Source: Macrotrachela quadricornifera (Eukaryota; Rotifera; Eurotatoria; Philodinida; Philodinidae). From it: a DNA stretch of 64,000 bases. Where the stretch lies: positions 128,084 to 192,083 of the forward strand of contig JAJEKB010000900.1 of assembly GCA_022393335.1 (NCBI GenBank), written 5' to 3'. The stretch's first letter is position 1; each line of letters starts with the position of its first letter. Below the pieces are notes generated by a model. The model did not search any database and was not told where the DNA came from. It saw only the letters and a program-made list of their open reading frames with translations. This document shows, one piece after another, positions 27,775 through 37,987 of the stretch. The translations under genes were made by a program, and so were the position numbers.

Positions 27775-29052
27775 ATGCGTTGCCTTAATAGTCTTCTTTA
27801 TCAAATTTTACTTTTTGTAACATTGCTGAACATTAATCATGCAGCACAATTAAAAAATGTTGAAAAAGATCTTTCAAAATCAATTTTGGATTTTACTGTC
27901 GGATTTACTCGTCATCATTCGTTGTCCGATATTGCTGGTCGTCGGAGTTTAGTATGGTCTCCATTAAGTCTTTATGAAGCAATGTTAATGGTTGGTGAAG
28001 GTGCTGATGGAAATACATTTACTGAATTAGAACGTATAACACATTTAAAAACAAAGGAAGCTTATCGTGACTGGTCATCAGGGTTTTTAAATGACGTAAA
28101 GAAAAATTTGAAAGATAATCGTCAATTTAATATATCTTTAAATATTGCTAATCGTCTTTATGCTGATAATGATTTTGATTTAGATGGTGAATTTAATAAA
28201 ACTTTAGAAAAATATTATCAAAGTCAATTAGAATTAATTGATTTTAATGAAAAACAAAAATCTGCTGATCATATTAATAAATGGATATCAAATCAAACAA
28301 ATAATATAATAAAAAATACTTTAAAACCAACTGATATTCATCCATTAACACGTCTATTACTTGTTAATGCATTACATTTTAAAGCATCATGGTCAAAACC
28401 ATTTGATTCTGAATTAACAACTAAAGAAAATTTTACATTAAGTACTGGAAGATTAATTGAATTACAAACAATGCATTTAACAGCTTATTTTTCTTATTAT
28501 TATGATAAAAAACATAAATCTCAATGGATTAATTTACCCTATAAAGGAAATAATCGTTATGTATTAACACTTGTTCTACCAGATAAAGATATTGAATTAC
28601 GTACATTAGAAAAAAACCATTTACGTAATTCAAAAATTTTAACAAATATTTTTCATACACTTGATAATCGCACAAATACAAATAAACGTGTACAACTATC
28701 ATTACCTAAATTTCGTATTGAATCATCATTAAACTTTGTTGAACACTTTAAACGACATTATAATGTTAAAATACCTTTTGATGCTGATAAAGCAGATTTT
28801 AGTTTAATGAGTGCATCACGCAATCGAGATTTGTTTATATCAAAAATTATACATAAAGCTGTTATTGATGTTGATGAAGCTGGAACTGAAGCAGCTGCTG
28901 TTACTGTCATTCAAATGCTTTCTCGTTCAGGAATGTTTTTACATGACGATCCAATACAATTACAATTTTCGCGACCTTTTCTTTTTTATTTACGCGATAT
29001 TAATATCAAAGTACCGTTATTTATAGGTAGATATACTGGAATGTCTATGTGA
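27775..29052 (+). CDS. Secreted inhibitory serpin, predicted P1 arginine
   Basis: Intronless, 425 aa from ATG 27775, chosen because it begins a clear signal peptide (MRCLNSLLYQILLFVTLL, then an Ala-Gln cleavage region). A second in-frame ATG (27634) lies upstream but is less plausible. The serpin fold is covered fully: the WSPLSLYEAMLMVGEGADG helix region, the NALHFKASW strand, and the carboxy-terminal RPFLFYLRD followed by PLFIGRYTG. The reactive loop has a canonical inhibitory hinge, E-A-G-T-E-A-A-A (P17 Glu368 to P10). Counting 16 residues on gives P1 Arg384 and P1' Ser385, predicting inhibition of trypsin-like serine proteases. The usual length is 370–420 residues, so it is complete. There is no C-terminal ER retention signal. 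Its stop codon lies 27 bp from the stop codon of the convergent gene on the other strand. Confidence 0.95.
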   Translation: MRCLNSLLYQILLFVTLLNINHAAQLKNVEKDLSKSILDFTVGFTRHHSLSDIAGRRSLVWSPLSLYEAMLMVGEGADGNTFTELERITHLKTKEAYRDWSSGFLNDVKKNLKDNRQFNISLNIANRLYADNDFDLDGEFNKTLEKYYQSQLELIDFNEKQKSADHINKWISNQTNNIIKNTLKPTDIHPLTRLLLVNALHFKASWSKPFDSELTTKENFTLSTGRLIELQTMHLTAYFSYYYDKKHKSQWINLPYKGNNRYVLTLVLPDKDIELRTLEKNHLRNSKILTNIFHTLDNRTNTNKRVQLSLPKFRIESSLNFVEHFKRHYNVKIPFDADKADFSLMSASRNRDLFISKIIHKAVIDVDEAGTEAAAVTVIQMLSRSGMFLHDDPIQLQFSRPFLFYLRDINIKVPLFIGRYTGMSM

Positions 29053-29079
29053 TGAGAATAAAAAAAAAATGAAATAAAA

Positions 29080-29726
29080 TTACCAAACAGGTCGTTGAGG
29101 AAAAATAACAGGAGAACCACCTCGTGGTGATAATGGTGGCATATTTGAAAATGATGGAACATTAATATAAGAATTGCCACGACCACGAAAAGGTGAACCT
29201 CTTCTACGATAGCCATCACTACTGCTTGTTGAACTATTTCGACGACGACGTGAACTAGATCGATGACAAGATGAACGACGTGATCGAGGTCGACCATAAG
29301 AACCACTACCAAAATAATTTGGATTGCCAGGAAAGAATGGTTGTCCCGGAGGAAATGAGGGAGTATACGGAGGCTGTTGTCCTGAAGGAAATAGAGGATT
29401 GTATTGAGGTGGTGAAAAACCGAAACCACCAGATGCTGGAGGAAAACCAAAAGTTTGTCCGAATTGACCACTTATAGGTGGTGGAGAAAAACGTGGAGAA
29501 GTCGGAGGAAATATAGAACCACTTGGAAAAATATTTCCTCCTTGAATTGGAGCACCGCCATGAAAAAAACCTCCGGTGCTCGAAAATTGTCCAAAACCTT
29601 GTGAGGAAAAAGAATTTTGGAATTGAGGTGGAAAACCACCACCAAAAGGGTTTTCACCAAATGGATTCCTAAGAAGAATTTCAATACTTTAGAATACACA
29701 TTCAAAGAAAAAACTTGTACTCACAT
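29080..29726 (-). CDS. 196-aa Gly/Phe/Pro-rich protein with RS-like segment; start codon split by intron
   Basis: Read on the minus strand: exon 2 is 29668–29080 (stop TAA at 29082–29080) and is open over 196 codons, with A/T third positions and no stop. It begins directly after an acceptor (CTTCTTAG) with GAATCC. The 56-bp intron 29724–29669 starts GTGAGT and its upstream exon ends in AT (29726–29725), so splicing creates ATG. The protein opens with NPFGENPF, two NPF motifs of the kind bound by EH domains, continues as FG/GFP/PPxF low-complexity sequence, and has an Arg/Ser-rich segment (residues about 128–165, e.g. RSRRSSCHRSSSRRRR) before a Pro/Gly tail. Possible roles are RNA binding or endocytic scaffolding, but I do not recognise an ortholog. 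An additional upstream coding exon is possible if the AT is part of a longer frame. Confidence 0.7.
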
Positions 29727-30394
29727 TTTATTTCAAATTAGTACGAATATCACAATATATTAAAAACTAAATGTTTTTATATATTTATGTATCAATTCTT
29801 TGAAACATGAGAGTGAAATCAACCATGCGTGATAATAAATGAGTAATAGAAAAAGTAATTGAAAATTAATCATTAAAAACTAAGTGCATTTTCTTTTATT
29901 TTTTTTTCTACCATATATCATTCAAGGTAATGGCATATAATCGATATGGAGACAATAATGTTAGAAGGACGAAGAATATGAACATAGCTATTATGATATA
30001 TACATACATATTTATAGAACATTGTTTTGAGAAAAACAGAAAGATTTAGACAAAAGATTATGTAAAGTGCAACCCTGAAAATTGAGAGCAATTGTATTCA
30101 TGGTCATTGATATAGATACATACAATCTTTTATTCAATAATCAAACGACAAAGAACAATAAAGAAGAAAGAAAAAAGGCTTAGACATAGATTAAAAACGA
30201 AGTAACACGAGAAGAAAAAAATATTGGAAGTTCTTAGTCAATTTAGTGAAGTTGTTAGAATATTAAAATTTTATTCTAAAAAATTTTTTTTAAATAAAAT
30301 AATATGGTAAAACAGAAAAAAAATTCAAATATATTAATAAATCATTCAGCATTAATATTAGCATCTCCTTATGAGTTAAGGAGACTGTGTCGTA
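29727..30394. other. Intergenic, nothing recognised
   Basis: Upstream region of the FG/RS-rich gene. AT-rich, without coding frames or recognised repeats. Confidence 0.45.
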
Positions 30395-30812
30395 AATGAA
30401 TTACAAAATAATTCAAAATATAGATAGAATCTCTGATGTCATTTATTATACAATTTTTCTATATATTTCAATCGATATTAGCATTTCCTATCTATATTAG
30501 AAATCGTTCACATAATCTATATCACTTCGCTAAGGCCTATCAAAATCTAGTAGGATCTAACAGGGTCTGATGGAGTCTATTAGAGTCTCTACTTCTATGA
30601 ATGTGTATCTTTGCTTTCGTCCTCACCCTCAGTCAAGAGATGTGTCCCGTATGCGTTTCGGCTTCCACTCTTATCGTATGATCCTTATAGACTCTGGTAG
30701 ATCTCACTAGATCCTAAAAACCTCATTAGATACTGGTGACATTTTATTGAAAATTCCATCAGAGTTCATGCCAGAAATTTTGTATATATTTCGAATTATT
30801 TTGTAATTCATT
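30395..30812. repeat. MITE-like element with about 30-bp terminal inverted repeats
   Basis: AATGAATTACAAAATAATTC (30395–30414) is repeated inverted at the other end (GAATTATTTTGTAATTCATT, 30793–30812), with the match extending to about 30 bp. Inside are further imperfect inverted copies of AGTCTATTAGAGTCT / AGACTCTGGTAGATCT-like motifs and the interior is less AT-rich than its flanks. No coding capacity. I could not identify a clear target-site duplication. The right end lies only ten bases from the stop codon of the neighbouring RING/IBR gene, so it may supply that gene's 3' UTR. Confidence 0.7.
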
Positions 30813-30821
30813 GTTTTCTAA

Positions 30822-31418
30822 TTACTTTTGTAATATCTTTATGTCAATCCGTGGAAGTAAAAGAAATTTTACCAAGCAAAACATAACTACAAGAAAAATA
30901 CATCGCAAAAAGATCATTTTTATTGGAGAGCTGCAGGTTCTCGGACAAGTTCGAATTTTATACAAATAAAAATTCTTTGCTTCTGGCCATTTGAACTGCA
31001 AATGACAACATTTACATACCATATTATCACAACCACCATTTTTTTCAATAGGCACTCGACAACCAGGACATCTTCCAGCAAATCGCTTAATCCATTGTTC
31101 ATTTGTTCCACGCCAACCAGATCGCAATCTATAATCATCCCATAAACCTTGATTACCAAAAGCAGAAAATGCTGCGCGTATAATGTTTTTTGGTAGTTCA
31201 GCATCACATCCCTGTTCAGGACAAATCACCCGACTGGTGATATCTTGTGAAATAGCAGTAAAAATGTGTCTATAGAAGCATGAATCACATATGATATGTC
31301 GAGACGAAACAAAACATGACGAGCAACGAGGAATTGAGAAAGTTAATGATGAACAAGAAATCTGGCATATACTGCATACTGATTGTTTTAATTTTGATTT
31401 GCGTTTTGATCGACCCAT
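30822..31418 (-). CDS. RING/IBR-type zinc protein with C-terminal membrane segment
   Basis: Single exon, minus strand, 198 aa from ATG 31418 (MGRSKRKSKL). Cysteines are arranged in a RING1-like set (C15, C18, C32, C35, C44, C47, C66, C71, including ICPEQGC) and then an IBR/RING2-like set: C117-P-G-C120, IEKNGGC130, C135, C137/138 followed by FKW, close to the C-x2-C...IEK.GGC..M.C..C...F.W signature of RBR ubiquitin ligases. The whole is much shorter than ordinary RBR proteins (over 400 aa): a complete third zinc module is not present, so it may be truncated or a specialised two-module form. Residues about 168–189 form a hydrophobic helix, predicting membrane anchoring. The coding end abuts an inverted-repeat element, raising the possibility that the original C terminus was replaced. 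Confidence 0.75.
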   Translation of the reverse strand: MGRSKRKSKLKQSVCSICQISCSSLTFSIPRCSSCFVSSRHIICDSCFYRHIFTAISQDITSRVICPEQGCDAELPKNIIRAAFSAFGNQGLWDDYRLRSGWRGTNEQWIKRFAGRCPGCRVPIEKNGGCDNMVCKCCHLQFKWPEAKNFYLYKIRTCPRTCSSPIKMIFLRCIFLVVMFCLVKFLLLPRIDIKILQK

Positions 31419-32804
31419 ATTAATTGAATATTTGTTCGATCTAATCAATATAATTTATAATGAGAGATATGAAGATTTCCTTGTATTATTTAAAAAAATA
31501 TTGTTTTTCAATTGTTCAAAGAATATAGATATCAATTTTTAGAATATGTCATCGTTTTTAGTCTCTACTCATTTGAAAATTCTATTAAAACAATTGAACA
31601 TATTTTCAATTTTTTTTTGTTTTCAATAGATGCAACTTTTTTTTACTGAGAAAATAAGATATTTTAGTGGGCTGTATGATTCATAAATAAATGAAGCAAT
31701 ATTATCGATGAATTTTAGTTTTATAATCATTTGTCATTTTAAGAATTTATGTAAAAAAAACAATACTCTGTTGTTGTAAGATATCAAAATGATATTTTTA
31801 AGATAATTCAACAGTATTTTACTTACATTAATGATCGATTGAATTAAATAACAAATATTTTTCTCACATAAACTAGTATTTATAGGAAAGTGTTTGAAAT
31901 GAATGGACGTGTCAAGGGACACGTCAGCAGAATGGATGACTAATCCAACTGGTTGCGCAATTTTCTACATGTTGTTTGATATATACAGAAAAAGTTATTA
32001 TTAGTTGATAAGGTATCTGAATCAGAACTGAACTTGTTATTGAGAGTAAATCAAATGTTACGTGGGAATAATTAAGTTATCTCAATTCAAAGCCTGTCAT
32101 CATCATTAAGTTTATTTAAATAATTAAGTAATATTATTAAAAGTTTGCATTTTTAATCTAAATAAACTATCTGTTAAAATTCAATACAACTCTTTACTTT
32201 GATAATATGTAAAAATAAGAAATAATAATAGAAAATAAGTAATGATTTTGATCATGTATAATTTTACATAACACAGCAATCAACTGTATCTCTCGGTAAA
32301 AACTTTTTTATAATCAATGTATAATTTTAATATGAAAGAATATAATTTATTTCTCAGAATATTTCACACGTTTTGTTCTTTTTTTTGTACAGTGTACACA
32401 AACAAAACTATGTGCATAATTTTTTTCTGTTCTTCTTAATGCTGTTTTCATCTTCTCATACTTTTGTTTTTTCGAATCTTTGTAATTTCATCAAACTTAT
32501 TGTATACGGTTCCTCCTGTTAAGAGCTCATGATTCATTCGTGAGACACGATAATACATAAGAAAACAGAACAAAAAATTGGAGAAAGTAATAAGTAATCA
32601 GAAGAAAAAAAACAGGGAAAATTCTCATTGATTTCATTGTACATAAATCAAACACGGTAAGAAACTTTCACTTATATTAGATACCTATATCTTTTCGATT
32701 TTAAAAAATTTCACAATCATACTGCAATAGCACATCTAGAAATATATATCAACACAATTTATATACTTTTTTTTTGCGAAATTTTCAGATTCTCATTCGA
32801 TAAT
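31419..32804. other. Divergent intergenic region; possible 5'-UTR intron of the next gene
   Basis: Serves as upstream region for the RING/IBR gene (minus) and the first NYN gene (plus). A donor-like GTAAGA at 32657 and an acceptor TTTTCAG ending at 32788, 16 bp before ATG 32805, fit a 132-bp 5'-UTR intron; the acceptor could instead be used for trans-splicing. Otherwise nothing recognised. Confidence 0.45.
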
Positions 32805-34160
32805 ATGGCCAATGATAATAAACAAAATATAAATATGTTGTCACTGACTGATTGTTTATATTTTACAAATGGAAATTGTATGTTCAAAAATAAGTGTCGT
32901 TATCGTCATTGTGAAACAGCAGTCAAACAACTAGAAAAATGTCCTAAATGGCCTGAATCATGTCGTAATATTAATTGCCCTTATCGACATATTGGAACGT
33001 TACCAAAAATATCAAAACCGTTAACACAAGATAAAAATTTGGTGAGTGTATTTTGGGATATCGAAAATATTCCTATAAGTAAAGATCAAAAACCTTTTGA
33101 TATTGTTCAACGTATTCGACAAAAAATAATTATCGAATGTGGTTTACAAGAAGCTGATTTTTCTTGTTATGGAAATATTAATAAAATATCAGAAGAACAT
33201 CAAAAAAATTTACATCATGCCACTGTTCGCATTGTTCATGTACCTGATCCAAAACCAGGTGCAATTAATCGACAAATAATGCTTGAATTAGATCGTTTTG
33301 GACGAACTCATCAATCGCCAGCTACCATTGTTCTTATTTCTGATGACATTAATTTTGTTGGAAAATTAAACGATCTTCGGTATCGAGCTGGATTTCATGT
33401 CATTATTATACATAATAGACCAGTGGAAGATGTGTTAATAGCAACTGTAAATGCTCATTATTCATGGGAATTATTTGTTGAATCGATAAAGCAACAACAA
33501 CCCAGTGTGGGGCAAAACTCAGAAAGATTAGCAAATCTATCAACAAATTTTCGACCAGTTTTAAGCAATCGACTAGCCAATGTCAGTAATACAAATCATT
33601 TAGTACTTCCAAATTTCATGAAGTTGCCTTCACCAGTGGTATCTGGATCACATGATGAAAATGATCATTGTCAGAAGAATGTTATACAATCAAATTTTTC
33701 ATCAAACCATCGACGTTCACGAAGTGTGAATCGAAATTGTCGTCAATCGAATAACACTCCACCACAAACTCCTCCATCTGTCAATCAAACATCAAGTTCA
33801 AATGTTGACTGTAATACTCTTCCATCTGCTGCAACACCAATAGTCGCACCACGAGCTCGAATTCGTTATGCAAGTAGTAGTACTCAATTAGATCGACAGA
33901 ATTTTTCAACATTAGCTCCATATGAGCAAACATCATCAACTTTTAATGATGATATAGGAAAAAAACAACGTAATTCACTTCCTTGTCCTTTTTGTACTAA
34001 TGAATTCGGTACAATTCAAGCACTTCGTCAACATCAAAAAGATAAAAATCATTTATACTACTGTACAGAGTGTAAAGAAGGTTTTCCCACATCAAATGGT
34101 GTAAGACAACATCAAATATCAAAAGGACATAACATGTCTAATCATATTAACACTAACTAA
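32805..34160 (+). CDS. CCCH–NYN–C2H2 protein, MARF1-like (copy 1, altered active site)
   Basis: Intronless, 451 aa. Two CCCH-type fingers come first (C17, C25, C31, H35 and C46, C53, C58, H62). A NYN/PIN-like ribonuclease domain follows at about 78–225: VFWDIEN with Asp85, then P-A-T-I-V-L-I-S-D-D-I-N-F (Asp180/181), and FHVIIIHN, an order found in MARF1/limkain-b1. The central acidic position, Asp in the downstream paralogue (AVDRQ), is Asn155 here (AINRQ), so catalytic activity may be reduced or lost. A long Ser/Asn/Pro-rich linker leads to two C2H2 fingers of the matrin/U1-like type (about 393–441, CPFCTNEF...H...H and CTECKEGF...H...H). The layout suggests an RNA-binding regulator or RNase of cytoplasmic RNA. 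It is one of two intact copies with a relic between them. Confidence 0.9.
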   Translation: MANDNKQNINMLSLTDCLYFTNGNCMFKNKCRYRHCETAVKQLEKCPKWPESCRNINCPYRHIGTLPKISKPLTQDKNLVSVFWDIENIPISKDQKPFDIVQRIRQKIIIECGLQEADFSCYGNINKISEEHQKNLHHATVRIVHVPDPKPGAINRQIMLELDRFGRTHQSPATIVLISDDINFVGKLNDLRYRAGFHVIIIHNRPVEDVLIATVNAHYSWELFVESIKQQQPSVGQNSERLANLSTNFRPVLSNRLANVSNTNHLVLPNFMKLPSPVVSGSHDENDHCQKNVIQSNFSSNHRRSRSVNRNCRQSNNTPPQTPPSVNQTSSSNVDCNTLPSAATPIVAPRARIRYASSSTQLDRQNFSTLAPYEQTSSTFNDDIGKKQRNSLPCPFCTNEFGTIQALRQHQKDKNHLYYCTECKEGFPTSNGVRQHQISKGHNMSNHINTN

Positions 34161-35029
34161 GATTAGATAAGGTATTGATGTTATCTTACAGAATAGATTA
34201 AATCTATACTGTAAAGATTCTTCACTACTTTCAATTTAACATTGATATTATTTTTTTTTACTTCCAATCATTTTCTTCTACCAAGTTCTTCCATGTTTCT
34301 TTTGTGTGACATGTGGTAGAAAAATGACAAAAAAAAATATTTATCTTCATAGAACAAAAAAAAAATTAAGCATTTCACCAAAGAAGAGTTATAAAGATTC
34401 TTTTATTTGAATATTTTCTTTTGGTTTTTGCTTCTTTGATTACAAAAATAAAGGAAAAACTTTTTTTTTAATTAAATAATAATTATATTTAATAATTATT
34501 TCTTCTATATCAGAATATTCAATTGTTGCATGAATTATATTTTTCAATAGATTAATGCTGGTAATGAGCAACGCATTCATCACATCGACATGAATCATCT
34601 TATTTATTTTACACCTACATTTTCAATTAACACAATAGTCAGTAAACCGATATGTATAAATAAATGGGCACAAATACATGTAGATGTAGTTGAAGTAATA
34701 GGAGAATGACTTTTAATCTTGACGACATGAAGAATCAATAAATACAACAAAAAGCAGTAAAGAAACGAAGGAATAGAATAGATAGTGAACATAACGATAT
34801 GTAGAACGAAAGCATACAGAATGAAAAGAAATGATACGCTAAATTTTTGAACGAAACAATTCGTGACTTCCAGGTCAAATCCTTAAGTCAAATTTGTTAA
34901 ATCAATACGAATTAACTCGTCAACCTCTCTAACTAGAAATGTTCCCATACTTAAAGAACAAACATTTTTCGATATAGGTTAAAGTACTTGACAAAGATGT
35001 ATTATTGAATCTATAATTTATGATAAAAA
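34161..35029. other. Intergenic, 3' region of NYN copy 1
   Basis: AT-rich sequence with poly-A and poly-T runs; no support for a gene in the short frames found on the minus strand. Confidence 0.45.
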
Positions 35030-35550
35030 TATCATTGATATTATTGCGTATAATAGTGCCAGAATCTCACAAAATAACAAAGTTAATTTGCATCATGCCC
35101 TCGTATGCATCGTTCATATACTTGATCAATAACTAGATGCCGTTAATAGATAAATAATGTTTGAATTAGATCGTTGTTGACGAGTTTGATCATTCATTGG
35201 CTACTCTTGTGCTCATTCCGAAGGACATTCGCATTTTGTCTGAAAACTCACTGGTAAGATCTTGATGCATAATTAAACTGTCATGATTATAGTCATTATG
35301 GAATTGAAAATAATTCTTTTCATCTAATGCGACAGGTAGCACATTGTACGACTGATACAATGATGAAATAAAGAAGATCTTTTCAAAGTTGTCTTATTTA
35401 TGGAGCTGGTTCTGACGTAAGCTAAAGAAATTTGTCAACATCAAGAAGACAACGATCATTTATTTGGTTGTCAAATGTATAATAAGGATTTTTCATGCAA
35501 AAAGATCAAAATTAGCATTAAAAAAAGTAAGGAAATATAGTCAGTCTGAA
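35030..35550 (+). pseudogene. Decayed CCCH–NYN–C2H2 copy (middle of the cluster)
   Basis: The stretch 35030–35240 aligns base by base with the NYN domain of the copies on either side: TTGCATCATGCC, then CGTTCATATACTTGATC, then ATAATGTTTGAATTAGATCG correspond to the coding segment around residues 136–164 of copy 1. Stop codons and frameshifts interrupt it (for example a TAG in the segment matching PKPGAINRQ, and a TGA after LELDRC). A second piece at about 35400–35520 matches the C2H2 region (CAACATCAAGAAGACAACGA then TTTGGTTGTCAAATG). The 5' CCCH part is missing or unrecognisable. This is clearly a third tandem duplicate that died. Confidence 0.8.
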
Positions 35551-36544
35551 GGTGAAGAAGTACTATTAAATCCATGCTAATTATCACTCATAAGTTAACA
35601 ATAAACTTATTGATAAAAATAGTCTTCCTTCAAACATGTAATCTATTCTTTCCGATACAAAAAATACTAATGAGCATCTCTTGAATAACATTATTTATCT
35701 AACTTTTGCTGAATTTGTACAGGACTCTTGTCAGATATTATCCTAATACGATGACATGTGACAAATTTTCACGACTACTTTTATTTTATTTATTTTTTTC
35801 TGAAACACCTATAATACAATTTTGCAATACTTTAAGTTTATGTGAAAAACTATCGTTCTTTTTCTTAGAATCTATAAGAGTACTTTATTAAAAGTATGGG
35901 ATCATGTAACTATAAAAGTCTAATTTTCATTTAGATAAAATTTATTACAATGCAATTTTACATTTTGTTAACAAAGAAAATAACTAGCAGATGTTGTTTT
36001 TAGACGTATAAAACATTATTGTTATCCAATTGATATAAAAGATTAATTCTTATCAATGAAGAAATACGAAAGTTATCATTTTTCTTTAATTCAGTTTTTT
36101 TTAAACTATTTTGTTTCTACAATCGACGATTTCTCGTTAAATAGTAGATATTAATATAGTCTAAGTATAAGGTTTTTTTATGACATTTGTTATAGAAATA
36201 TAAAAAAAACATCAATTCTTCTTTCGACAGCTTCACGTTCTATTTTGTTTGCCAAGCCCACATTATAAAAAATTACTCAACTTTTTTTTCTTTCTTGCTT
36301 TCCTTTTCTCCTACTTACAACTTTGAATCTCTTGTTTTTTTGCTTTTCTATTCTCATCATTGTTACCAATGTTACAACCGCATTTGAAATTGGCAAGAAT
36401 AAATAATATAGCCATGCGTCGTAATTTCACTCATATAAAGTAAAAATTCTGCTTCATTTTCGTACATAGCACTAGTTAAAAAGTCAAATTAAGAAAAACA
36501 ATATCTATATAGTCAGAAATTTTCTTTTTAGATTTATATTCAAC
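35551..36544. other. Intergenic, upstream of NYN copy 2
   Basis: AT-rich spacer. A pyrimidine tract ending TTTTTAG at 36531 lies 13 bp before the ATG of NYN copy 2, as in copy 1. No other signal recognised. Confidence 0.45.
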
Positions 36545-37987
36545 ATGGCTCAGGCCATGACTACTAATTCCAAATCGGATTTAAAATCTTTAACTGATTG
36601 CATGTATTTTATCAATGGTAATTGTAAATCAAATGACACTTGTCGTTATCGTCATTGTCGTGAAGCTGTTGAACAAATAAAGAATTGTCCTAAATGGCCA
36701 AAAAGATGTCGTAATATTACATGTCCCTATCGACATCCTGCAGTAGCACCTAAAGTAGTATTGAAAAAAGAATTACAAATAACAGGACCTCTACTTAGTC
36801 ATCCTTCTCAACCACAACCACAAGCATTATCAACATTACCACAAAAAAGTTTCATAAGCTTCTTTTGGGATATTGAAAATGTTCCTATACCTAGAGGACA
36901 AAAACCATTCGATATTGTACAACGTATTCGACAAAAATTAGTTGTCGAATCTGGTTTACAAGAAGCTGATTTTTCTTGTTACTGTAATATTAATATGATA
37001 CCACTAGAAAATCAACAAAGTTTACAACATGCTGCTGTACGTATTGTTCATGTACCTGATCGAAAACCAGGTGCAGTCGACCGACAAATAATGCTTGAAT
37101 TAGGTCGTTTTGGACGTATTCATCGTCCCCCAGCTACTATTGTTCTGATTTCTGGTGATATTGATTTTGTTGGACAATTAAGTGATCTTCGTCATCAAGC
37201 TGGTTTTCATGTTATTGTTATACATAATAAACCAGCTAAAGAAGAATTAAAAGCAACCGTACATGCACATTATCCATGGGAATTATTTACATTACCACGA
37301 CAACAGCAACCAGTGAATATAACAAATAGTTTAGATTTAGCTACAAATGAACGATCAACAAGAACAGTACAACCAAATCGAATGCGTCATTCAAGTAGTA
37401 GTAGAAGTTTACGTCGAAGAGATCCATCACCATGTCGACCATTTCCATTTAATAAGCAACAAATTCCGGTTAATTATGATATAAAAAAGTATCAATGTCC
37501 AAAATGTCCAATTGAATTCGAATCTTCTCAAAGTCTACGACAACATCAAAATGCACAAAAACATTTATTTAATTGTCCTATTTGTGATGATGATTTTTTT
37601 ACAACAACAAGTCAAATTCAACATCAAAATGCAAAAATTCATTTACTTTATTGTCCTGTATGTAATGATAGTTTTTTTACAAAACAAAGTCAAAGTCAAC
37701 ATCAAAAAGACAAAAATCATTACGTATTAGCTCATAAATGTAATCAATGTAATCGTCACTTTTCTAAAATTGAAAGTTTAAATCAACATCAACAAGCTAC
37801 TGGTCATACATCAGCTATTTTACCACCATTAAATCCTAATGAATCTATTCGTCAACAATTAAAATCATCATCATTACCATTAAATGATCAAGGTAATAAT
37901 ACTAGCTATGAAGATCCTATGATGATTATTTTACAAGGTATTGATGCTATAAAAGAACATTTTTCAAAACAACGTTCAAAAAAATAA
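36545..37987 (+). CDS. CCCH–NYN–C2H2 protein, MARF1-like (copy 2, intact acidic residues)
   Basis: Intronless, 480 aa, same architecture as the gene at 32805. Two CCCH fingers: C19, C27, C33, H37 and C48, C55, C60, H64. The NYN domain spans about 103–250, with Asp109 (FFWDIEN), Asp179 (GAVDRQ), and Asp205/Asp207 (SGDIDF), the full acidic set expected for a PIN-like Mg-dependent ribonuclease. Four C2H2 fingers follow at about 318–340, 344–366, 370–392 and 399–421, two more than in copy 1. The basic Ser/Arg segment at 281–293 could aid RNA binding or nuclear import. A short helical C terminus ends the protein. The two copies are alignable over most of the NYN domain with nearly identical blocks (DIVQRIRQK, QEADFSCY), so the duplication is not ancient or is constrained. 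Confidence 0.92.
   Translation: MAQAMTTNSKSDLKSLTDCMYFINGNCKSNDTCRYRHCREAVEQIKNCPKWPKRCRNITCPYRHPAVAPKVVLKKELQITGPLLSHPSQPQPQALSTLPQKSFISFFWDIENVPIPRGQKPFDIVQRIRQKLVVESGLQEADFSCYCNINMIPLENQQSLQHAAVRIVHVPDRKPGAVDRQIMLELGRFGRIHRPPATIVLISGDIDFVGQLSDLRHQAGFHVIVIHNKPAKEELKATVHAHYPWELFTLPRQQQPVNITNSLDLATNERSTRTVQPNRMRHSSSSRSLRRRDPSPCRPFPFNKQQIPVNYDIKKYQCPKCPIEFESSQSLRQHQNAQKHLFNCPICDDDFFTTTSQIQHQNAKIHLLYCPVCNDSFFTKQSQSQHQKDKNHYVLAHKCNQCNRHFSKIESLNQHQQATGHTSAILPPLNPNESIRQQLKSSSLPLNDQGNNTSYEDPMMIILQGIDAIKEHFSKQRSKK

Noticed and set aside
28986..29705. Other frames over the FG/RS-rich gene (29271–29477 plus; 28986–29471 and 29472–29705 minus)
   Set aside because: They are shadows of the real minus-strand frame, which is open for 196 codons with the correct codon bias.
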